Positions 6,002 through 12,660 of a DNA stretch of 16,025 nucleotides are shown here, piece after piece. Under the pieces are notes generated by a model. That model searched no databases, was not told the DNA's origin, and was given only the letters and a program-made list of their open reading frames with translations. Origin of the DNA: Lentisphaerota bacterium (GTDB lineage: Bacteria; Verrucomicrobiota; Kiritimatiellia; UBA8416; JAFGIZ01); assembly GCA_016929365.1 (NCBI GenBank), contig JAFGIZ010000196.1, forward strand, positions 1 through 16,025, read 5' to 3'. How positions within the stretch are numbered: position 1 is the stretch's first letter; each line of letters starts with the position of its first letter. The translations under genes and the position numbers were made by a program.

Positions 6002-6927
6002 GACAGGCGCTCCCCGACACGCACCGTATGGCCCCGCGCATACGCCGCGCCGCTCATGGGCCGCTTGCCGGGCGGCTGCACGCGGCACAGCCGCACACTG
6101 CCCGCTCCCGCGGCAACCAGCGGCCCCTCGCCCCGCACCTCCAGGACACGCCCGGTTTCGCCGTCGCGCGCCTCCGCGCGCGCGTCCAGCAGTTTCAAGA
6201 CACCGCCCCCCTCGCGGCGGCACCACGAACCCGGCCACGGCTGGAAGGCCCGCACCCGGTTGCGGATCGCGTCCGCCGCCAGGCACCAGTCGATCCGCCC
6301 GTCGGATTTCCTCAATTTCGGCGCATAAGTCGCCCGGCTCTCGTCCTGCGGCGTCGCCCGGACCGCGCCCGTACGAAGCGCCGCCAGGGTCCGCATCAGC
6401 AGGTCGGCCCCGGCGGCCGCCAGCGTGTCGTGCAGTGTATCCGCCGTGTCGTCCGGCCCGATCGGAACCGCGGTCTGGTCGATCAGGTCGCCCGCGTCCA
6501 TGCGCGCGTTCATGTACAGCGTGGTGACGCCCGTCCGCGCCTCGCCGTTCGCGATCGCCCACTGGATCGGCGCCGCCCCGCGATACAGCGGCAGCAGCGA
6601 CGCATGCACGTTGATGCAGCCGCGGGGCGGCAGCTCCAGGATCTCCTTCCCCAGCATCTGCCCGTACGCCACGACGACGATCAGCTCGGGCCGGAACGCC
6701 CGCAACGACGCCACGCTGTCGGGGGCGTTGACCTGCTCCGGCGTCAGGACCGGGACGCCCGCGGCCTCGGCCGCGGTCTTCGTCGGACACGGCGCGGGGC
6801 GCAAACGGCGGCCGCTCGGCCGGTCCGGCTGACACACCACGGCGGCCAGGTCCACGGCGTCGTCCCGCAGGAGGCGGTCCAGCGCCGGACACCCCAGGGC
6901 CGCGGATCCCATGAATACCGTCCGCAT
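5998..6927 (-). CDS. fmt: Methionyl-tRNA formyltransferase
   Basis: This 309-aa enzyme formylates the methionine on initiator tRNA using 10-formyl-tetrahydrofolate, allowing translation initiation in bacteria. It begins MRTVFMGSAALG, the usual N-terminal strand of the family, which fixes the start. The catalytic triad N106, H108 and D144 is at the same positions as in E. coli Fmt, in INVHASLLPLYRGAAPIQWA and RMDAGDLIDQ. The C-terminal OB-like tRNA-binding domain follows from about residue 205. Peptide deformylase (def), its common neighbour in other bacteria, is absent here. It lies 7 bp after fumarase beta and overlaps aroB by 4 bp. Confidence 0.96.
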   Translation of the reverse strand: MRTVFMGSAALGCPALDRLLRDDAVDLAAVVCQPDRPSGRRLRPAPCPTKTAAEAAGVPVLTPEQVNAPDSVASLRAFRPELIVVVAYGQMLGKEILELPPRGCINVHASLLPLYRGAAPIQWAIANGEARTGVTTLYMNARMDAGDLIDQTAVPIGPDDTADTLHDTLAAAGADLLMRTLAALRTGAVRATPQDESRATYAPKLRKSDGRIDWCLAADAIRNRVRAFQPWPGSWCRREGGGVLKLLDARAEARDGETGRVLEVRGEGPLVAAGAGSVRLCRVQPPGKRPMSGAAYARGHTVRVGERLS

Positions 6928-6934
6928 CGCCGGC

Positions 6935-7519
6935 CTATGCCTTTACCCCGTTGCGGAGGACATCGCGCAAGGCCCGCCGCGACCGTTCCCGGACGCGCCG
7001 GTACAGGCTCCGGCCCTGCGCGTCCATGGCGACCACGCCCCGGAGATTCTCGACCTCCAGCACCCAGAGCGCTTCCGCCATGCCGAATTCGCGCAGGAAG
7101 TGCACCGCGCTTACGCTGCGTACGGCTTCGGCCAGCAGCGCCGCGGCGCCGCCCACGGCCTGCACGTACACGCACCCGCACTTCGCACAGGCCTGCCGCG
7201 TGCCCTCCCCCATGCCGCCCTTGCCGACGATCACCCGGATGCCGTGCTGCGCGATCAGCCGCGGCATGTATGCCTCCTGCCGCAGCGACGTCGTCGGACC
7301 CGCCGCCCGCACGACCCAGGTCCGGTCACGCCGCAGGACAATGGGCCCGCAATGATAGATCGCCCCGTTCTTCAGGTTCACCGGGCAGCGCCCGCCCTCG
7401 TAAAGATGCTTGTGCAACCGGTCCCGCGCCGTAAACACCCGGCCCGACAGGGAAACCATCTCGCCCACCGCCAGCTCCTTGACCGCCGCCGCCGTAAAAG
7501 GATACCGCAACGTCTTCAT
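6935..7519 (-). CDS. Class I fumarate hydratase, beta subunit
   Basis: This 194-aa protein matches the C-terminal (beta) part of iron-sulfur class I fumarases and the TtdB subunit of L-tartrate dehydratase. Family motifs include LYEGGRCPVNLKNGAIYHCG, GPTTSLRQEAYM, and the glycine-rich GKGGMGEGT. The swivelling beta domain closes on the substrate bound by the alpha subunit's [4Fe-4S] cluster, interconverting fumarate and malate. It follows the alpha subunit by 16 bp, and a GGGAG site precedes its ATG. In E. coli FumA/FumB the two parts form one chain; here they are separate, as in many anaerobes. Fumarase is more likely than tartrate dehydratase, but the sequence alone does not settle the substrate. 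Confidence 0.9.
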   Translation of the reverse strand: MKTLRYPFTAAAVKELAVGEMVSLSGRVFTARDRLHKHLYEGGRCPVNLKNGAIYHCGPIVLRRDRTWVVRAAGPTTSLRQEAYMPRLIAQHGIRVIVGKGGMGEGTRQACAKCGCVYVQAVGGAAALLAEAVRSVSAVHFLREFGMAEALWVLEVENLRGVVAMDAQGRSLYRRVRERSRRALRDVLRNGVKA

Positions 7520-7535
7520 GCCCCGCCCGTCTCCC

Positions 7536-8420
7536 TTAATACAACCACCGGTGGACCCCGCCTTCGGGACCCAGCACCACCCCGCGGCGCCGGAACGCCC
7601 AGCACATCGCCGAGACCGTCACAAAAAAACACGCGGGCAGCCGGCTCAAGGCCCCGATCTTGACCGCCAGGGCCGTCGTCTTCCCGCCCAGGCCCATGGC
7701 CCCGACGCCCAGCCGGTTCACGTCCGCCAGCAGCTTGGTCTCCAGCCGCGCCAGCGCCCGCACCCGGTTTCGTTCGCCCACCCGCCGCAGAAACTGCTCC
7801 TTCGCGTGCACGTGCCCGCTTGCCCGGCTGCCCCCGATGCAGACGCCGATGACGCCCGGCGCGCACCCCGCGCCCTGCGCCCGCCACACGGCGTCCAGCA
7901 CGCACCGCCGCACGCCCTCCAGGTCCCGGCCGGCGTCCAGCCCGGCATCCGGCAGGCTGTACTGTCCGCCCACGTTCTCGCAGCCGCCCCCTTTCAGCAC
8001 CAGCCGCACGTCCACCGTCTTGCGCCCGCCCTGCTCGAAGCAGAATGTCGGCGCGCCGTAGCCCACGTTCGTCTCGAAGGAGGCCCCCGACACGGCGTCC
8101 AGCGTGTTCTGGCGCAGGTAGCCCAGCCGCGTGGCGCGCGACACCGCCGCGCGCGCGCGCGCCGCCAGGCCGTTCGTATCGAACTCCACCGGCACGCGGA
8201 AAAAGAAAATCAGCTCGCCGGTATCCTGGCAAATCGGTATGCCGTCGCGGCGCGCCCGCGCCGCGTTCTGGAGCATGCTCTCCAGCGCCCAGGCGGCCAG
8301 GCTGCTCTTCTTCTCGCGGTTCAGGGCGCGGCGCAGCGCCGCCTCGACGTCCGCCGGTAAATCGGTGGAGGCGCGCCGGATCAACTCGACCAGATTCTTC
8401 TCCCAGTGCGCCTTCTTCAT
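7536..8420 (-). CDS. Class I fumarate hydratase, alpha subunit ([4Fe-4S])
   Basis: This 294-aa protein is the iron-sulfur subunit of a two-subunit class I fumarase (TtdA/FumA N-terminal family). Three cysteines are in the expected cluster-binding contexts: C64 in IPICQDTG, C186 in GCAPGVIGVCIGG, and C273 in TVSAMCWAFRR. The spacing is close to that of C105, C224 and C318 of E. coli FumA. KGGGCEN and GLGGKTTAL are also family motifs. The start at 8420 (MKKAHWEKNL) has an AGGAAAGG site a few bases upstream and gives a family-typical length. Oxygen-labile class I fumarases are typical of anaerobic or microaerobic life, which fits an anaerobic host but does not prove it. Confidence 0.92.
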   Translation of the reverse strand: MKKAHWEKNLVELIRRASTDLPADVEAALRRALNREKKSSLAAWALESMLQNAARARRDGIPICQDTGELIFFFRVPVEFDTNGLAARARAAVSRATRLGYLRQNTLDAVSGASFETNVGYGAPTFCFEQGGRKTVDVRLVLKGGGCENVGGQYSLPDAGLDAGRDLEGVRRCVLDAVWRAQGAGCAPGVIGVCIGGSRASGHVHAKEQFLRRVGERNRVRALARLETKLLADVNRLGVGAMGLGGKTTALAVKIGALSRLPACFFVTVSAMCWAFRRRGVVLGPEGGVHRWLY

Positions 8421-8470
8421 GCGGCCTTTCCTATCGCCGCACGCTAGCAGGCGCCCCGCGCGGATGCAAG

Positions 8471-9307
8471 TTAAACCCGGCGGCGTTCCAGCGCGGGAAC
8501 GATCTCGTCCGGCACGCGCAGCGAGCCGAAGCCGACGCCCATCCGCAGATGCGGCGTCGCCGCGCCGTGAAAATCCGTGCCGCCCGTGGCGACCAGGTCC
8601 AGGTCCTCCGCCAGCTTCCGGTACCGGCGTACGCGTTCGGCATTGTGCTCCGGATAGTAGACCTCGATGCCCTGCAGGCCGTGCGCCTTCAGTTCCTGCA
8701 GGTATGCCCGCAAGGCCCCCGCGTTCAACTCCAGCGTGTACGGATGCGCCAGGACCGGCACGCCGCCCGCTTCCACGATCGCGCCGATACCCCCCTCCGG
8801 CGTCATGCGGTAGCGGTCCACGTAGCCCGGCTTTCCCTTGGCCAGGTACCGGTCGAACGCCGCCTGGCGCGAGGAGACATAGCCCTTGTCCTCCAGGGCC
8901 TGCGCGAAATGCGACCGGCTGACGATCTCGTCCCCCGCGTACGCCGTGACCTCGTCCCACGCCAGGGCCAGGCCCAGCCCGTTCAACCGCTCCAGAATCC
9001 GCGCGTTCCGCCGCTCCCGGCCCTCCCGCACCTCCGCCAGGAGCGCGTTTAGCCGGTCGTGCGCGGCATCGATGAAGTATCCCAGCATGTGCATCGTGCC
9101 GACCGCCACGTCCGCGCTGATTTCCACGCCCGTGATGCCCCGCACCCCGGCGCCCGCGCAACCGGCCTCAAAGCGCGCCAGGCCCGCCGTGCAGTCATGA
9201 TCCGTCAACGCAATCGCGCTCAACCCGGCCCCCGCCGCGGTCTCCGCGAGGGCCTCCGGGGTAAACGAGCCGTCCGAGAAAATGGAATGCAGGTGCAGAT
9301 CAATCAT
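8471..9307 (-). CDS. PHP-domain phosphoesterase, RNase AM / YciV (TrpH) type
   Basis: This 278-aa metal-dependent hydrolase has the PHP-family metal ligands: H5 and H7 (DLHLHS), D12, H37/D38 (LTDHD), E62 (GVEIS), H73, H188 (VLAHPY), and D245/H247 (GTDFHG). An inserted helical region (about 85-165) between the two halves is typical of the YciV/TrpH group. Characterised members are 5'-3' exoribonucleases that trim rRNA 5' ends, or 3',5'-nucleoside bisphosphate phosphatases. The exact substrate here is inferred. Its start overlaps the queD stop by 8 bp, and a 50-bp gap separates it from fumarase alpha. Confidence 0.88.
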   Translation of the reverse strand: MIDLHLHSIFSDGSFTPEALAETAAGAGLSAIALTDHDCTAGLARFEAGCAGAGVRGITGVEISADVAVGTMHMLGYFIDAAHDRLNALLAEVREGRERRNARILERLNGLGLALAWDEVTAYAGDEIVSRSHFAQALEDKGYVSSRQAAFDRYLAKGKPGYVDRYRMTPEGGIGAIVEAGGVPVLAHPYTLELNAGALRAYLQELKAHGLQGIEVYYPEHNAERVRRYRKLAEDLDLVATGGTDFHGAATPHLRMGVGFGSLRVPDEIVPALERRRV

Positions 9308-9674
9308 GGCGCCCGTAACTCGCCGTGGTTTCCGGCGTTTCGCTGACCGTCACGCGCCGCACGCGCAGCGGCCCGTCCCCGCCTAGCGGCGCCAACTGCT
9401 CGTACAGGAACCGCGCGATAACCTCCGAGGTGGGATTCTTCCCCCGCAACGCCTCGACCGCGTTCAGGTCCCGGTGGTCCAGCGTCTCCAGCACCGTATG
9501 CAGCCGCCGCTTCAATTCGCGGAAATCCACCAGCATCCCGTCTTCGCCGAGGCGTTCGCCGCCCACGTACAGCGTCACCTCCCAGTTATGCCCGTGCAGC
9601 TCGGCGCACGACCCGGGGTAGCCGCGCAGGCGGTGCGCCGCCGAGAAACGTCCCTTCACGCTCAATTCGTACAC
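9300..9674 (-). CDS. queD: 6-carboxy-tetrahydropterin synthase / 6-pyruvoyl-tetrahydropterin synthase family
   Basis: This 124-aa protein belongs to the PTPS/QueD family, which converts dihydroneopterin triphosphate into 6-carboxytetrahydropterin on the way to the queuosine tRNA base. Zinc ligands H14, H27 and H29 are present. C23 forms the CxxxHGH motif (CAELHGH) that marks QueD-like enzymes, followed by LDHRDLN and the catalytic-region SETPETTASY. The best start is GTG at 9674: it puts the first beta strand (YELSVKGRFSAAH) at the N-terminus and has GGAAGGA 6 bases upstream. It overlaps the IMP cyclohydrolase stop by 13 bp. No other queuosine genes (queC, queE, queF) are in the window, so a role in another pterin path cannot be excluded. 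Confidence 0.88.
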   Translation of the reverse strand: MYELSVKGRFSAAHRLRGYPGSCAELHGHNWEVTLYVGGERLGEDGMLVDFRELKRRLHTVLETLDHRDLNAVEALRGKNPTSEVIARFLYEQLAPLGGDGPLRVRRVTVSETPETTASYGRHD

Positions 9675-10345
9675 GTGTATTCCTTCCGTACCGCGTCCGG
9701 CGTCAGCCCGTCCAGGTAGTCCCGGATCGCCGCGTCGTAGGCCGCCGTGTGCGCGAAGGCCCGGCGCGCCAGGTTGAACCGCGTCGCCAGCGAGAGCCGG
9801 CCGCCCGCGCCCCGCAGTTCTTCCAGCAGCGGTGCGTACGTATCCGGATCGGTCACCGGCGCCACGCGCAGAAAATTCTTGGCCGCGGCGCGCACCATGC
9901 ACGGTCCCCCGATATCGATATTCGTACGCGCCCGCTCGGGCGTCGCGTCCGGCCGGGCCACCGTCTGCCGGAACGGGTACAGGTTCACGACCACCATATC
10001 GAATTCCACCGCCCGGACCCGCGCCAGGTCCCGGCGGTGCGCCGCGTTGTACGTTTCGCTCAACAGGCCCAGGTAAATCTTGAAATCCAGCGTCTTGACC
10101 AGTCCGCCCTGCATCTCGGGCTGCCCCGTATAATCCGCGACCGCCAGCAGGTGCTCGCCCGCGCGGTCGCCCAGCAGCGCCTCGATCGCCCGGTACGTCC
10201 CGCCCGTCGAGTAAAAGCGAACGTCCGGGTTGATCTCGCACAGCCCCGGAACCAGCACGTCCAGGCCGCGCTTGTCCGATACGCTCACCAGCACGTGTTG
10301 CACCGCCACCGCGTCGTCGATCTGTTCCACAATATTTAAAGCCAT
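9662..10345 (-). CDS. Stand-alone IMP cyclohydrolase (N-terminal PurH domain only)
   Basis: This 227-aa protein equals the N-terminal IMP cyclohydrolase half of PurH, which closes FAICAR to IMP in the last step of purine synthesis. The AICAR formyltransferase half (about 300 aa) is absent: the reading frame stops and queD follows. The residues matching human ATIC K66, Y104, D125 and K137 are kept as K84, Y123 (NLYPF), D144 (NIDIGG) and K156 (AAAKN), with nearly identical spacing, so cyclase activity is expected. STGGT (46-50) is the phosphate-binding loop. One segment is unusual: KTLDFKIYLGLL replaces the common KTLHPK-x-x-GG. The ATG at 10345 is preceded by GAGGAG; the longer in-frame start at 10438 would add a non-homologous tail. 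A separate AICAR formyltransferase must be encoded elsewhere. Confidence 0.88.
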   Translation of the reverse strand: MALNIVEQIDDAVAVQHVLVSVSDKRGLDVLVPGLCEINPDVRFYSTGGTYRAIEALLGDRAGEHLLAVADYTGQPEMQGGLVKTLDFKIYLGLLSETYNAAHRRDLARVRAVEFDMVVVNLYPFRQTVARPDATPERARTNIDIGGPCMVRAAAKNFLRVAPVTDPDTYAPLLEELRGAGGRLSLATRFNLARRAFAHTAAYDAAIRDYLDGLTPDAVRKEYTCTN

Positions 10346-10482
10346 GGTCCCGTCTCCTCGTCTCGTTTCCGTTCCGGCACACCGGATGTGCGGCGCGTAT
10401 GCTCCACGATGCCGCCGCGAATGACAACGCAAAAACATTTCGCGCCTTGACCTGGACCGGTCTTCCCCGGAATATCCGCGGC
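10346..10482. promoter_or_regulatory. Divergent intergenic region between IMP cyclohydrolase and YggT genes
   Basis: The region should hold promoters for both directions. On the plus strand TTGACC (10447-10452) and GAATAT (10470-10475) with a 17-bp spacer form a weak sigma70-like pair that would start transcription about at the YggT ATG (10483). In the leader of the minus-strand operon a small hairpin (TCCGG/CCGGA with a 4-base loop, 10373-10386) lies about 28 bases before the ATG. I could not find a good minus-strand -35/-10 pair by eye. Confidence 0.3.
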
Positions 10483-11361
10483 ATGCGCTACGGAACGTGG
10501 GATACGCTCTTCAATGTCCTGGTCCTGATCTTCTGGTTCCGCCTCTGGCAACGTGGCGGCCGCGCCGTTGTGTTCAACCCCTACCTGGCGCCGCTCGGCC
10601 GCGCCGCCGACGCCGCCGTGCGTTTCCTGCAGCCGGTTTTCGTCATGCTGCGCCCGCGCGCGATCGCCGCCCTGGCCGTGGTGTTCCTGCTGGTCCTGCG
10701 GGGCCTGGCCGCGCCGGCGAGCGGCAACGCCTGGATCCTGCGCTTCGGCTTCTCTTTCACCAGGCCGGGCAGCCCGGCCTGGAGCAGCGCCGTGGTCTTC
10801 AGCTTTCTCTCGTTCGGAATCTTCCTGTACAAGCTCTGGGGCCTCTCGCTGCTCTATGCCGCCCGCGGCTCGCGCGACGCCGTTGGCTATCCCCGTGAAA
10901 CCCTGCACGAACTGGCGCGCCCCTTTTCTGCGCAGCGGCCCGAATGGCGGCCGTTCTGCTTTCTGGCTTCCGGCCTGCTGCTCGCCGGCCTCCTGCACGC
11001 CGCCGGCCGGCCGGTATCCACCCCGTTCCTGGCCGCCGGCGCGGCGGCGCCGGCGGCGCCGCTCCTCGTCATCCGCTGGATCATCTCCGCCCTGGCGGCC
11101 TGGGTGGACCTGCTCCTGCTGATCCGGACGTTCCTGATCGTCCTGATCATCGGATCCTGGATCGCCATGTTCGCAACGTCGCCCGGCATCGCCGGGTTCT
11201 GCCGGGACTGGACCGAGCTCATTCTCGGCCCCTTCCGGCGCTTCCCCGTCCGGATCGGCATGCTCGACCTCACCCCCCTGGTCTTCCTCCTCGCGATCCA
11301 GCTCCTGGTCTACCCGCTGCTCATGGGGCTGTTGCTGTTCGCCTACACCGCCGCGGCCTGA
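10483..11361 (+). CDS. YggT-family multi-pass membrane protein
   Basis: This 292-aa inner-membrane protein has about six hydrophobic segments, near residues 9-20, 59-75, 103-122, 157-172, 192-235 and 262-290. The C-terminal part (IIGSWIAMF ... LILGPFRRFPVRIGMLDLTPLVFLLAIQLL) matches the YGGT repeat: a proline-rich turn before a basic stretch, then LDLTPLV. The N-terminal part (NPYLAPLGRAADAAVRFLQPVF) looks like a second, more divergent copy, as in E. coli YggT, which has two. The protein is longer than E. coli YggT (188 aa) because of an Ala-rich middle. The family is implicated in membrane, division or osmotic functions but has no settled biochemical role. The start is uncertain: 10483 gives a clean N-terminus, 10399 would add 28 residues, and neither has a clear ribosome site. 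Confidence 0.75.
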   Translation: MRYGTWDTLFNVLVLIFWFRLWQRGGRAVVFNPYLAPLGRAADAAVRFLQPVFVMLRPRAIAALAVVFLLVLRGLAAPASGNAWILRFGFSFTRPGSPAWSSAVVFSFLSFGIFLYKLWGLSLLYAARGSRDAVGYPRETLHELARPFSAQRPEWRPFCFLASGLLLAGLLHAAGRPVSTPFLAAGAAAPAAPLLVIRWIISALAAWVDLLLLIRTFLIVLIIGSWIAMFATSPGIAGFCRDWTELILGPFRRFPVRIGMLDLTPLVFLLAIQLLVYPLLMGLLLFAYTAAA

Positions 11362-12128
11362 AACAGCCGCCGCGCGTTGGCCGCCGTCAACGCGGCCAGC
11401 GTCCGCGGGTCGGTGCCGCGCAGCTCGGCCAACCGCGCCGCCGTATGCACCAGGTAGGCCGGCTCGTTGCGTTTGCCGCGATGCGGCTCGGGCGTACAGT
11501 ACGGCGTGTCCGTCTCGATCAGCAGCCGGTCGTCGGGCACCGCGGCCGCCGTGCGCCGCAACGCGTCGGCTTTGCGAAACGTCACGATGCCGCTGAAGCT
11601 GATAAAAAACCCCAGGTCCACGCAGGCGCGCGCAAAATCCGCCGATCCCGTAAAACAATGCAGCACGCCCAACCGTTCCGACGGGCCCGTCCACGCCGCC
11701 GCGTGCGCTTCCAGCGCCGCCCGCGTGGCCGCCTCCGCCTCCCGGCTGTGCACGACCACCGGCAGCCCGTGCGCCCGCGCCACCTCGAGCTGTGCCCGGA
11801 ACAACGCCGCCTGCGCCTCCGCCCGCTCCGGCGCATAATGAAAGTCCAGCCCGATCTCCCCCACCGCCGCCGCCGCCGCGCCCGCCGCCGCGAGCAACCG
11901 CTCCAGGGCCGCGGCCCGGCCGGCCTGTCCCGCCGCCTCGCGGTCCCAGCCCACCGCTGCCCGCACGGCCTCCGGATAACGCCGCGCCGCCTCCAGCGCC
12001 GCCGCGTTCAGGGCCTCGGTTCCACCCACGGCCAGCATGCCGGCGACCCCCGCCGCCCGCGCCCGCTCGAGCATCCCCGCCAAGGCGTCCGGATTCTCAA
12101 CGTGCATGTGACTGTCGAATAAATCCAT
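11343..12128 (-). CDS. tatD: TatD-family metal-dependent DNase/hydrolase
   Basis: This 261-aa TIM-barrel hydrolase has the full set of TatD metal ligands: H7 and H9 (DSHMHV), E91 (GEIGLDFHY), H127 (VVVHSREA), H157 (LHCFTGS) and D207 (IETDTPY). Length is normal. TatD enzymes are Mg-dependent 3'-5' exonucleases or D-amino-acyl-tRNA/peptide-type hydrolases depending on the member, so the exact substrate is not predicted. The gene follows dciA by 16 bp and probably shares its transcript. Its 3' end overlaps the convergent YggT gene by 19 bp. The barrel region around residues 70-90 is unusually Ala-rich, in keeping with the high GC content. Confidence 0.93.
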   Translation of the reverse strand: MDLFDSHMHVENPDALAGMLERARAAGVAGMLAVGGTEALNAAALEAARRYPEAVRAAVGWDREAAGQAGRAAALERLLAAAGAAAAAVGEIGLDFHYAPERAEAQAALFRAQLEVARAHGLPVVVHSREAEAATRAALEAHAAAWTGPSERLGVLHCFTGSADFARACVDLGFFISFSGIVTFRKADALRRTAAAVPDDRLLIETDTPYCTPEPHRGKRNEPAYLVHTAARLAELRGTDPRTLAALTAANARRLFQAAAV

Positions 12129-12144
12129 CCGGGCCGCGCCCCCT

Positions 12145-12528
12145 TCAGCCGCCGCCGGACGGCGGCCCGGCGATTTCGAAACGCAGATCGGTCACCTTGC
12201 CGCGCCCGACCCGCGCCCGGATCTTCTCGAGCATCTCGCGCTTCCCGTAACGCGCCAGCTCGTTCAACCAGACCGAATGATCCACGAATACCACCAGCGT
12301 CCTGCCGGAAATCCGGCCCGGCCGCGTGTGCGCCGCGACGGCCGCCCCCACCAGCGCGGCCCAATCCTCCTCCAGCACGGCGGCCCAGTGCGCCCCCTCC
12401 AGGCCGGCCTTTTTCATGACCGCCGGGATGATATCGCCGATGGCCGCCGCATCGGGGACCGTGCCCGCCGCCCCCCCTGCCCGGCTGCGCCGCCCCCCGT
12501 GCCCTGCCGCTTTCACGCGCCGCTTCAT
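12145..12528 (-). CDS. dciA: DciA-like (DUF721) replicative helicase loader/regulator
   Basis: This 127-aa protein has the DUF721/DciA core: IGDIIPAVMKKAGLEG, then WAALVGAAVAAHTRP, and RTLVVFVDHSVWLNELARYGKREMLEKI. The W-x-x-LVG and the VDHSVWLNEL-type strand-helix are the recognisable family features. DciA helps load the DnaB helicase at replication origins in bacteria that lack DnaC or DnaI. The N-terminal 25 residues are basic and Gly/Arg-rich, consistent with DNA contact. It is the first gene of a two-gene unit with tatD, with AGGATGA upstream of its ATG. dciA often sits near gyrB or recF, but here it does not. Confidence 0.82.
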   Translation of the reverse strand: MKRRVKAAGHGGRRSRAGGAAGTVPDAAAIGDIIPAVMKKAGLEGAHWAAVLEEDWAALVGAAVAAHTRPGRISGRTLVVFVDHSVWLNELARYGKREMLEKIRARVGRGKVTDLRFEIAGPPSGGG

Positions 12529-12660
12529 CCCGTCATCCTAGGCCACTTTCCGCTTGCCCCGCCAGACCAAAGCGTGACAGACTCCACCCCTTCAATGCGG
12601 TTTCGAAGGCCGCTGCGAACAGCGCCACATGCCGTCAACTTGTAAATCCGGAATGCTTGT
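12529..12660. promoter_or_regulatory. Divergent intergenic region between dciA and the phosphofructokinase gene
   Basis: This 132-bp region must drive dciA-tatD on one strand and the glycolytic gene set on the other. Two small adjacent hairpins are visible: CCTTC (12589-12593) with GAAGG (12605-12609), and CGCTG (12611-12615) with CAGCG (12620-12624). The second has a CGAA loop on the plus strand, which reads UUCG on the minus-strand transcript. No confident -35/-10 pair was found by eye. The phosphofructokinase ATG has only a weak GGA about ten bases upstream. Confidence 0.3.

Noticed and set aside
4916..6892. Long frame-fused minus-strand protein of 658 aa ending in AroB
   Set aside because: The first 297 residues are an out-of-frame reading of fmt. 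The true AroB start is the ATG at 6001, with family-correct N-terminus and ribosome site.
10399..10482. Earlier start for the YggT protein
   Set aside because: The extra 28 residues are polar, unlike the family, and have no ribosome site. Kept only as an alternative.
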